Shown piece after piece: positions 1 to 5,193 of a stretch of 6,485 bases of DNA (positions are counted from its first letter, which is position 1; each line of letters starts with the position of its first letter). A program made the translations under genes and the position numbers. Below the pieces are notes generated by a model. It was given only the letters and a program-made list of their open reading frames with translations. It had not been told where the DNA came from and made no database searches. The DNA comes from Planctomycetaceae bacterium (GTDB lineage Bacteria > Planctomycetota > Phycisphaerae > Phycisphaerales > SM1A02): contig NYVB01000189.1 of the NCBI GenBank assembly GCA_002684315.1, forward strand, positions 1-6,485, given 5' to 3'.

Positions 1-38
1 AAGGTAGCAGTTGAATCGGGGCCGGAGAAGACAAATCC
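1..38 (-). promoter_or_regulatory. Promoter-like element facing left, copy 1 of 2
   Basis: Bases 1-38 match 2862-2899 at 35 of 38 positions without gaps. In the second copy the element lies 38 bp upstream of a minus-strand start codon (2823). Read on the minus strand, both copies contain a TACCTT box preceded by TG at the extended -10 position, and a weak TTCTCC -35 box 17 bp further upstream (here 1-6 and 24-29). The inference is that this copy drives a minus-strand gene starting just beyond the left edge, probably a paralog of the genes at 1826-2823. The conservation is directly visible; promoter function is inferred because the -35 match is poor. Confidence 0.45.
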
Positions 39-220
39 GAGCGCATGGGTGGACCTCTGCTGCCTGGCCCCCTCCCGGATGATTCCAGAAAAAAATCCGA
101 GGCCCTGTAACAGGATCAGGTGCGTCCAGATCCCCCCCGGTACCCCCCTGTCGAATCACTCTGGATTAATGCAGTCGGACCCTGGTCTCTTGACGACTGT
201 CATCAGCCGATGCAAAATAC

Positions 221-430
<210 letters not shown>

Positions 431-588
431 GCGGTTGGACTCGTTTGAGTTTCATGTTGTGGACACGGACAGCCTAGGGCTGGCTGCTGATGTGGCATGG
501 ACCTCTCGAAGGTGCCACGGATCGGTCGGCTGAGGGTGCGTTCGGGTGTTCACGGCTGACCTGGGTTCGTGCTGGAATGGCTCCGAAA

Positions 589-612
589 TGCTGACCCTTT
601 TGCTGACAGCTG
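589..612 (+). repeat. Paired TGCTGAC site 2
   Basis: TGCTGAC occurs at 589-595 and again at 601-607, the same 12-bp step as at 221-244, and the second unit reads TGCTGACAG as at site 1. The pair ends 28 bp before the ATG of the recombinase-like fragment at 635, so it lies where the promoter or operator of that gene, or an attachment-site arm, would be expected. The two sites are direct repeats in the same orientation, 368 bp apart, and bracket the HPPD fragment. Confidence 0.5.
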
Positions 613-634
613 GGGCCCCAATTCAGGAGCCGAA

Positions 635-712
635 ATGGCCTCAGCCTTCAAGCGATCAAGTGGCATCTACTACGTCACGTGGCTCGACTCACAGTGCAGT
701 CGAAGCCCATGA
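635..712 (+). pseudogene. 5' fragment of a tyrosine recombinase (integrase)
   Basis: An ATG at 635 follows a good AGGAG Shine-Dalgarno (625-629, 5 bp spacing) and opens 25 codons, beginning MASAFKRSSGIYYVTWLDSQ, before TGA at 710-712. The pattern MASxFKRxxGxYYVxWxDSxG is typical of the N-terminal arm-binding region of phage-type integrases in planctomycetes, where the next residues would be a Lys/Arg-rich KSLRT-type strand. Here the text degrades after the Ser-Gln and stops; a one-base frame change continues only 14 more codons. No catalytic Arg-His-Arg-Tyr region is present downstream. The intact ribosome-binding site implies that a whole gene once began here and that the rest was deleted. 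Family assignment rests on a short stretch and is from memory of the family. Confidence 0.5.
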
Positions 713-963
713 CACTTGGGATTCGTCCTGAAGACCACCTGCAGCATTAGTGAGCTCATCGTCCGACAGTTCACCCGACGACTTCAGCGGAAGCGTGATG
801 TTCGGGTGATCAAACTGGCGTGTGCCATGCATGCCATCTGGTTGTTGTGTTTTTTGGATTGGTGCGTCTGGTGTGCTGTGTCAAGGGTTTGTGGACACGC
901 TAACATCGACGTTCGGACCTGCCGATGGCTGGGTCCCCGGAATGTTCAATGAATGGAGACAAG
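713..963. other. Gene-free leader region with a candidate promoter
   Basis: No convincing coding region is visible on either strand; the open frames here have no supported start and no family resemblance. A possible promoter for the gene at 964 is GTGTCA (878-883), a 17-bp spacer and TAACAT (901-906), each matching the consensus at 4 of 6 positions. It would give a leader of roughly 50 nt. A T-rich run at 843-856 precedes it. Confidence 0.3.
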
Positions 964-1509
964 ATGATGATTCAAAAGATGACCTCGGCGACCACCGTGC
1001 TTCTGGCAGGTGGCACTTCGCTCATGCTCAGCTCGACGACGATGGCCGACACGGTCCAGTTCTACTTCGAACCGTTCGACCTGTACCCGATCGAGATTGC
1101 GGCGGAGAACTGGGAGTTCAGGATCGACATCCTGATGGACTATGACGAGGGTGATGGCTCCTTCGAGGTGCCGACCCAGTTTGGGCAGATCGATTTCACC
1201 ATCGGTGACTTCGAGTCCAGTCACACGGTGGGGAGCGTCATCGTCGCGTCCGGGGGTGTCATGGAGGCGAGTTTCATCATCGAAGATGCCCCGTTTGGCT
1301 ACGGGGACATGTCGATCAGCATGACGGGCAGCGTGTTCTACGACCTCGGATGGAACGGCGAGTTCGAGGCGACGGTGAGTCCCTACGACGGTCTTGCAGG
1401 GGGGACCGAGATCCAGGGAAACTGGAGTGCTCAGGTCGTTCCTGCTCCCGCCGGTGTCGCGCTTCTTGGCCTTTCTGGATTGTTCGGTCGCCCCCGCCGA
1501 CGTGGGTGA
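964..1509 (+). CDS. Exported protein with PEP-CTERM-like C-terminal tail
   Basis: The 181-residue product starts MMIQKMTSATTVLLAGG, a signal peptide with a likely cleavage after TMA (residue 28). The mature part is acidic and rich in beta-prone alternation, and I do not recognise a named domain. The C-terminus runs VVPAPAGVALLGLSGLFG and then RPRRRG: a VPAP motif at 159-162, a hydrophobic stretch and a basic end. This is the layout of PEP-CTERM sorting signals in the variant common in Phycisphaerae, where an exosortase would remove the tail. GGAG at 955-958 supports ATG 964 (5 bp) or ATG 967 (8 bp); the in-frame ATGs at 925 and 949 lack a comparable site. The gene stands alone on the plus strand, faces a minus-strand operon, and is followed by a hairpin and a terminator. 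Probable location is the envelope or outside the cell; function unknown. Confidence 0.8.
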   Translation: MMIQKMTSATTVLLAGGTSLMLSSTTMADTVQFYFEPFDLYPIEIAAENWEFRIDILMDYDEGDGSFEVPTQFGQIDFTIGDFESSHTVGSVIVASGGVMEASFIIEDAPFGYGDMSISMTGSVFYDLGWNGEFEATVSPYDGLAGGTEIQGNWSAQVVPAPAGVALLGLSGLFGRPRRRG

Positions 1510-1526
1510 GGCAGGGCAAGGCAACG

Positions 1527-1547
1527 CCTGCCATCGGAGATGGCAGG
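1527..1547 (+). other. Perfect 9-bp hairpin just after the stop codon
   Basis: CCTGCCATC, a GGA loop and GATGGCAGG form a perfect stem beginning 17 bp after the stop of the gene at 964-1509. No U-run follows, so it is not a classical intrinsic terminator; it could block 3' exonucleases or sit at a Rho-dependent end. A competing pairing is also possible: GGCAGG at 1510-1515 can pair with CCTGCC at 1527-1532, which excludes the larger stem. Confidence 0.5.
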
Positions 1548-1672
1548 ATGCAGACGGAGCTCAGCCGTGATCCTGATGGGGCCACCCACGGACATCAGTG
1601 CACGGCCACTGGTCATCTGTGGCTCGATCGCCCTGTGTTCCTGCTGCTTGGGCCCGTCCTTGATGAACCACG

Positions 1673-1704
1673 ACACCCCGCGTCTCAAACGCGGGGTGTT
1701 TTTT
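1673..1704 (+). terminator. Rho-independent terminator
   Basis: The arms ACACCCCGCGT (1673-1683) and ACGCGGGGTGT (1689-1699) pair over 11 bp around a 5-nt loop, followed by a run of T to 1704. It ends the transcript of the exported-protein gene at 964-1509, about 165 bp downstream of its stop. On the minus strand the same stem lacks a U tract, so it would only weakly stop transcripts arriving from the opposing operon. Nearly the same stem is used, inverted, at 4216-4242. Confidence 0.9.
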
Positions 1705-1706
1705 GT

Positions 1707-1850
1707 TCAACCGTCACAGTCACCCCAGTGGGAAAGAAGGATGGCAAGGTCCGCCCCGTTGATCTGGCGGTCGCCATTCAAATCTGCGGGATTGTAGACA
1801 AGACCCCAGTATCCAAGAAGCACACTCAGTTCAGCAGACCAAGCGGACAG
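1707..1850 (-). pseudogene. 3' remnant of a dockerin-tailed gene
   Basis: Read on the minus strand from 1850 to the TGA at 1709-1707, this 47-codon open stretch contains AELSVLLGYWG, then DLNGDRQINGADLAILLSHW and the end GDCDG. That is the second half of one dockerin-like unit plus one complete unit, the same two-unit layout as the proteins at 4348-5103 and 5194-5949. There is no start codon or ribosome-binding site. It is in a different frame from the neighbouring gene at 1826-2290 and overlaps its last 25 bp. It most likely is the surviving tail of an older gene, left when another gene was joined at the dockerin region. The alternative is a frameshifted extension of the neighbour, which would add a further dockerin-like unit. 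Confidence 0.7.
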
Positions 1851-2290
1851 TCACTCGGGGGCATGGGGTTGCGAGGTGCATCTCCCCACCTGGAGAGGAG
1901 AGATGAGAGATCCGCACCGTCAACCACCTCATCGAACGTGATGTCGGCGGCGGCGTTGAGGCCTTCGGTCGGAGAGGAGATCACGAACCAGTCGGTCACA
2001 CAATTCGGAACTCCACTCGAGCAGTCTCTTCCGTACAGGCTCTCTCCGAACAGTCGAACTTCAACCGTGCCATCAGACCAGGCACGATAGATGGCGTGGG
2101 ATTCGCTGAATCCGTTACCCATGATGTTTTCAGTTCCATACCAGACGATCGTCGGCTCCACGTCACCTTGCACGGCGAGGGGTGCGACTGCGGGTACCGC
2201 CTGCACCGTCGGGGTGTTCGCCATGAAGGCGTTTGCGAACAGTCCGGCACCAATGAGCACCAGGGCTCCAGTCATTCCTGCGTTCTTCAT
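1826..2290 (-). CDS. Small exported protein with degenerate dockerin-like motif
   Basis: The 154-residue product starts MKNAGMTGALVLIGAGLFAN, a signal peptide probably cut after VQA (about residue 31). The central part contains EPTIVWYG and the motif YRAWSDGTVEVRLF (residues 69-81). A single dockerin-like calcium loop lies at 116-136: DITFDEVVDGADL and then SSLLSRWG, keeping acidic positions 1, 5, 9 and 12 but with Thr and Phe where Asn and Gly are usual. It is a clear paralog of the gene at 2320-2823, sharing MKNAG, EPxIVW, R.WSDG, VDGADL..LLS.WGD and the final LG.LN. AAAGGAG (2298-2304) lies 7 bp before the ATG, and only 29 bp separate it from the upstream gene, so the two form an operon. 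The shared ending with its paralog argues that its own stop is the natural one. Molecular role unknown; likely envelope or secreted. Confidence 0.85.
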   Translation of the reverse strand: MKNAGMTGALVLIGAGLFANAFMANTPTVQAVPAVAPLAVQGDVEPTIVWYGTENIMGNGFSESHAIYRAWSDGTVEVRLFGESLYGRDCSSGVPNCVTDWFVISSPTEGLNAAADITFDEVVDGADLSSLLSRWGDAPRNPMPPSDCPLGLLN

Positions 2291-2319
2291 GTCATATCTC
2301 CTTTGCTGTCGCCAGCGGT

Positions 2320-2823
2320 TCAGTTCATCGCCACCACGGGCAGGTTGAGATTTCCAAGGTCAAAGCACGGGTAGGTCGGCTGCGGATCACAGCTCACCTT
2401 GTCGCCCCACTGTGAGAGCAGAGTGGCCAGATCGGCACCGTCGACTCGGCGGTCTCCATTGAGGTCGGATCGGCAGGCGAAGCCTTCGCCACCGGGGGGC
2501 GCTGGAAGTTCGATCCAACCAGTTTCGTCCATGATGATGCTGCCCTCATCATGCATTTGGTTGGGCGCGACTGTCTGAATGATCCGGAATTCAAGCCGCC
2601 CATCAGACCAGAGGCGCCACAACTGGACGATACGCTCACCGTTGTTGTATTGAGCGACTGCCGACGTCTGGTCAAACCAGACAATCGCCGGCTCCCCATC
2701 ACCAGGCACACCGCCGGGTACCGCCGCCATCGCCCTCGGGGTGGATACAAAGTTGCCGAGTCCAATCATGACCAAGCCAATGCCACACAGCGCGATTGCT
2801 CCTGCGAGTCCTGCGTTCTTCAT
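2320..2823 (-). CDS. Small exported protein with one dockerin-like motif
   Basis: The 167-residue product has a signal peptide (MKNAGLAGAIALCGIGLVMI, probable cut after AMA near residue 33). EPAIVWF and the motif LWRLWSDGRLEFRI (residues 68-81) define a small domain shared with the next gene. Residues 120-140 form a near-canonical dockerin-like unit, DLNGDRRVDGADL and then ATLLSQWG, with Asp/Asn at the calcium positions 1, 3, 5, 9 and 12. Only one unit is present, whereas cellulosomal type I dockerins have two, and no cohesin or enzyme domain is nearby, so cellulosome membership is not supported. GGAG (2831-2834) lies 7 bp before the ATG. It is the first gene of the two-gene operon and lies 38 bp below a duplicated promoter-like element. 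Function unknown beyond export and probable calcium binding. Confidence 0.85.
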   Translation of the reverse strand: MKNAGLAGAIALCGIGLVMIGLGNFVSTPRAMAAVPGGVPGDGEPAIVWFDQTSAVAQYNNGERIVQLWRLWSDGRLEFRIIQTVAPNQMHDEGSIIMDETGWIELPAPPGGEGFACRSDLNGDRRVDGADLATLLSQWGDKVSCDPQPTYPCFDLGNLNLPVVAMN

Positions 2824-2861
2824 CGTCGTTCTCCGGGAATACGTGGTTCAAGGACGACTCG

Positions 2862-2890
2862 AAGGTAGCATTTGAACCGGGGCCGGAGAA
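2862..2890 (-). promoter_or_regulatory. Candidate promoter of the 2823-1826 operon
   Basis: On the minus strand, TTCTCC (2890-2885), a 17-bp spacer and TACCTT (2867-2862), preceded by TG in the extended -10 position, would start transcription near 2855 and give a leader of about 30 nt with the ribosome-binding site. The boxes match the consensus only partly, but a 38-bp stretch covering both is preserved at 35 of 38 positions in the copy at 1-38, while sequence outside it has diverged. This selective preservation is the main support. Confidence 0.5.
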
Positions 2891-3067
2891 GACAAAACCA
2901 GGCCAGAAAGAACCGATCACCTCTTGGTGCGCGTTGCGAGAAAAAACATGAGTCAGGATGACAAACACAGGACGTTTGACAACACGCCAGGAACCCGTGC
3001 CGAAAACCAACACAACCGATGCACCGACGAGGAACGCAGGTTGTCAGGGCTTCTGCATGTGGTTCTC

Positions 3068-3096
3068 TTCAAGCACTCTTCTTCAGCCCTCGATCT
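3068..3096 (+). pseudogene. Decayed HPPD 3' remnant, second copy
   Basis: TTCAAG, CTCTTC, AGCCCTCGA and CT occur here in the same order as in the codons for FKALFEALE of the HPPD fragment at 374-402, giving about 23 identical positions over about 30 columns with two small gaps. It lies at the matching place in the duplicated segment. The upstream part ([16 protein letters not shown]) and the stop codon are gone, which accounts for much of the length difference between the two copies. The short length makes this tentative. Confidence 0.4.
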
Positions 3097-3131
3097 GCAA
3101 CGGAGATTTCATTCAGAGAACACGGACAGCC

Positions 3132-4025
3132 TCAGGCTGGTGCAAATGGCTCCAGCCTGCGGTGACGAGTGAGGGTCCGAAGGCCGAGCAGAAAGAAGGC
3201 GAAGAAGAATACCAGAGGCACCACCAGCATCGGCGCGTACCAGATCGCACTCGGCGGGATCGCTCCGCTGCTCCCCTGGTGCGAAGTCGAGATCCCCCTA
3301 TCGAACATCTCCCGTCCCGTTGAATCAAGGACATGTCCGGACACGGCTCCCGTGGGAGCGGCGAAGGAGACGATCGTGCTGCCGAGAATCTCGGAGTCAC
3401 CGGGGTGGTGAAGGATTCTTGCCACGGAGGATTCGTCGCTCTCAGGAATCTGCGACCGCAGGGAATCGACCACGTCTTCACCATTGATGTCGACACCGTA
3501 GAGCGGCGCACCCAGCACAGGTCCCGTTCCCTTCCAGGATGCGACGTCGCGCCCACCGGAACTCAACACAACCTCGACCGCTCCCACCATGAGCTTGTTG
3601 CTGAAAATTGGTTCCGTGTAGTCAGCGGAAGCCAGCACCTTGAGCCCATGCTGCGAATCAAAGTCGACCTCCACGGCGCGATTGAATTGCGTCTGCTTTT
3701 GAATGATTCCTGACGTCATGAGGAATGAACTCCACATGGCGGTCATGAGCAACGCAACCAGAAGGCCGACGGGCACGCTGAGGGCAAGCGTGACGAAACC
3801 GAGCCATCGACGCGGTCTCGGCGGGATGCCACCCGCAGCAAGCACGCCAGCTTCGAGCGCCCACCCACATTCAGGACAACGAGGCTCGGCCAGGCCCTGG
3901 AGGAGCTGCGAGCACTTCGGACACGCGGCAGACTCGATCCGCAGCTTCCGGGCGGTGAACCGAAGAAACCAGAACAAGGCCCCCAGCAACACAAGTAGAA
4001 ATCCACCAGTGAAAAGATAGATCAC
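3132..4025 (-). CDS. Zinc-ribbon membrane protein, three predicted TM segments
   Basis: The 297-residue product begins with a TM segment (residues 3-22), followed by a short basic stretch and a zinc ribbon with CPKC at 35-38 and CPEC at 50-53. A second TM lies at about 75-103 and a third at 262-283, before a basic tail (TRHRRLEPFAPA). The 104-261 region between the last two TMs has no domain I recognise and would lie on the opposite side of the membrane from the zinc ribbon. This zinc-ribbon-plus-TM layout is common among uncharacterised planctomycete proteins; no activity can be assigned. The start is GTG at 4025, with a GGGGGG run (4033-4038) about 8 bp upstream acting as a possible ribosome-binding site; the nearby ATG at 4041 is out of frame. 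Its stop lies inside a small hairpin, CAGCC-TGA-GGCTG, that also occurs in the duplicated segment at 471-483. It is transcribed alone. Confidence 0.8.
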   Translation of the reverse strand: MIYLFTGGFLLVLLGALFWFLRFTARKLRIESAACPKCSQLLQGLAEPRCPECGWALEAGVLAAGGIPPRPRRWLGFVTLALSVPVGLLVALLMTAMWSSFLMTSGIIQKQTQFNRAVEVDFDSQHGLKVLASADYTEPIFSNKLMVGAVEVVLSSGGRDVASWKGTGPVLGAPLYGVDINGEDVVDSLRSQIPESDESSVARILHHPGDSEILGSTIVSFAAPTGAVSGHVLDSTGREMFDRGISTSHQGSSGAIPPSAIWYAPMLVVPLVFFFAFFLLGLRTLTRHRRLEPFAPA

Positions 4026-4210
4026 AATGATTGCCCCCCATGAAAGGTCACCTGGGCCACATTCATTGTGTCAGGCAATGGCATTCGGACGCATTCGCTC
4101 CATTCACCGTACCAGCCAGGTCGTTCAATACAAACCCGTGTGAGTTCAAAATCCAAAGGGCGCAATGACGCACGGGAATCTGCCCTGCACCGAGCCCAGA
4201 CGGAGATGAA
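4026..4210. other. Intergenic region upstream of the zinc-ribbon gene
   Basis: No gene is apparent on either strand. A weak minus-strand promoter candidate for the gene starting at 4025 is TTGGAT (4156-4151), an 18-bp spacer and TGTATT (4132-4127), which would leave a leader of about 100 nt. The rest of the gap up to the next gene (4243-4347) holds only the 3' untranslated region of the operon on the right. Confidence 0.25.
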
Positions 4211-4242
4211 CAAAAACACCCCGCGCCTCAGACGCGGGGTGT
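4211..4242 (-). terminator. Rho-independent terminator of the 5949-4348 operon
   Basis: Arms at 4216-4225 and 4233-4242 (ACACCCCGCG and CGCGGGGTGT on the plus strand) pair over 10 bp. On the minus strand a TTTTTG run follows (4216-4211), so it stops transcripts coming from the right, about 105 bp after the stop codon at 4348. On the plus strand CTGTCTGC follows instead, so it is not a plus-strand terminator. The stem is almost the same as the one at 1673-1699, in the opposite orientation. Confidence 0.85.
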
Positions 4243-4347
4243 CTGTCTGCATCAGTGATCAGATCGCGATTGAAGTGGGTTCGCGATGGGCGGGTCGCGG
4301 AAAACCGACCTTTGGTCAGCTGATCAGCGCCGGCCGCGAATTCAGAA

Positions 4348-5103
4348 TCAGCCGGCGCACTCGCCCCAGGCAGCAAGGATGATCGTGAGGTCGGCTCCAT
4401 CGATCAGGCCACTGCCGTCGAGATCATAGGTCGCGTTGTCACTTCCCCAGAACCCGAGGATGAGCGCCAGGTCCGGCCCATCGACCACGCCATTGTCGTC
4501 CAAATCCCCGGCGCATGCGGGTGTGCCGCCTTCGTAGGTGACTTCGAGCATCGGCGCAGAGGGCCCGGTGTTCGTGATCACGACGGATGAACTTCCCGCG
4601 GAATACCCGAGGAGAGACACCGTCGAGGCCGTACCGAAATGCTGGCTGAGACCGGCGGTGATGTTGAAGTTGAAATCGTGTCCGTAGGGCCAGTAGGTGT
4701 TGGACTGCCATCCACCACCATTCCAAAGTGTCAAGCAGGCACTGCTGCTGAGTGGCCCGCTGTCGAAACGCATCCTGAGGAAACCGGATCCGGTCATGTA
4801 TTCCTCGGAACGCGTCCCCTTGAATCTGGCTGAGATCAGAGTGGCACCAGCGGGAATGGAAGAGAGATCGAACTGCCAGACGCCGGCACGCCGGCTGCCA
4901 ATGCAATCCATGTAGACACTCTGGCAGTTCCGCGTCCAAATCGTGTCCGGTGCGACGGAACCCATGTGGGTCATCGTGCAGCAATCGCTGGCATTCAGCG
5001 TGCCTGATGAACTGGCATGGATCTGCACGACCGTTTGATCAGCTTGAAGCACACCGACGCAAGAACAGAACACGACCAGGGAAGAAAGAATTCGCATCAT
5101 CAT
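4348..5103 (-). CDS. Exported cysteine-cluster/DNRLRE-like protein, dockerin tail
   Basis: The 251-residue product has a signal peptide (MMMRILSSLVVFCSCVGVLQA, cut after residue 21). A cysteine cluster follows: DCC at 40-42, C60 and C67. Next comes VWQFDLSSIPAGATLISARF (75-94), which resembles the opening strands of DNRLRE-type (CBM96-like) beta-sandwich domains; these often close with a strand like LEVTYEGG, seen here at 187-193. The tail (200-247) holds two dockerin-like units, DLDDNGVVDGPDL..ILGFWG and DLDGSGLIDGADL..ILAAWG. It is a paralog of the upstream gene, with the same length and layout. ATG 5103 was chosen because GGAG lies 4 bp upstream and because it gives a length identical to the paralog; 5100 or 5097 are equally possible, and an in-frame ATG at 5148 would add 15 residues without an obvious signal-peptide role. 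Likely secreted or surface-bound; carbohydrate binding is only a suggestion. Confidence 0.82.
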   Translation of the reverse strand: MMMRILSSLVVFCSCVGVLQADQTVVQIHASSSGTLNASDCCTMTHMGSVAPDTIWTRNCQSVYMDCIGSRRAGVWQFDLSSIPAGATLISARFKGTRSEEYMTGSGFLRMRFDSGPLSSSACLTLWNGGGWQSNTYWPYGHDFNFNITAGLSQHFGTASTVSLLGYSAGSSSVVITNTGPSAPMLEVTYEGGTPACAGDLDDNGVVDGPDLALILGFWGSDNATYDLDGSGLIDGADLTIILAAWGECAG

Positions 5104-5107
5104 GGAG

Positions 5108-5111
5108 CTCC
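5108..5111 (-). promoter_or_regulatory. Ribosome-binding site before three consecutive ATGs
   Basis: On the minus strand TTGGAGCTCC leads directly into ATGATGATG. GGAG is 4, 7 and 10 bp from the three possible starts. The paralogous upstream gene has TGGAGCTTCAAGATG with 7-bp spacing, so the second ATG (5100) is the best positional analogue. The site argues against the longer reading from 5148. Confidence 0.6.
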
Positions 5112-5193
5112 AATCTGTCAGGAATGAAGAAGGCATAGGTGACATCACGAGGTGTTGTTTCAGAGCATGAAATCCGACGAAAACCGACCGATG

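Larger units (their letters stand above)
2862..3140 (+). repeat. Diverged segmental duplication, copy B
   Basis: This interval repeats the block order of 1-483: promoter-like element (2862-2899), a 29-bp block (3019-3047), a gene-fragment remnant (3068-3096) and a block ending in a short hairpin (3103-3140). Weaker matches, such as an A-run at 2938-2946 and CAGGAT at 2954, also fall in order. The last block runs into the end of the membrane-protein gene at 3132-4025. Between 2824 and 3131 I see no functional gene; open frames there run through the duplicated non-coding blocks. Confidence 0.6.

Noticed and set aside
879..884. Perfect TTGACA -35 box on the minus strand
   Set aside because: The sequence 17 bp downstream (CAATCC) is not a usable -10 box, and no minus-strand gene follows to the left.
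716..952. Plus-strand open frame of 78 codons, rich in Cys and Trp
   Set aside because: No Shine-Dalgarno, no family resemblance, and it covers the likely promoter of the gene at 964.
946..1524. Minus-strand open frame of 192 codons antisense to the exported protein
   Set aside because: It is a frame shadow: the plus strand has a signal peptide, a ribosome-binding site and a recognisable C-terminal tail, while the antisense translation is Arg/His-rich with no domain.
1540..1797. Plus-strand frame with a short hydrophobic stretch (PLVICGSIALCSC)
   Set aside because: It starts inside a hairpin without a ribosome-binding site and reads straight through the strong terminator into the opposing dockerin remnant.
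1826..1850. Programmed ribosomal frameshift adding an extra dockerin unit to the 1826-2290 product
   Set aside because: No slippery heptamer is visible in the 25-bp overlap, and the gene's own ending matches that of its paralog, so a remnant of another gene is the simpler reading.
2091..2374. Plus-strand frames opposite the two small exported-protein genes
   Set aside because: Shadows of well-supported minus-strand genes that have signal peptides, good ribosome-binding sites and paralog support.
3113..3713. Open frames on both strands overlapping the zinc-ribbon membrane protein
   Set aside because: Arg/Ser-rich translations typical of wrong frames in GC-rich DNA; the chosen frame has TM segments and paired CPxC motifs.
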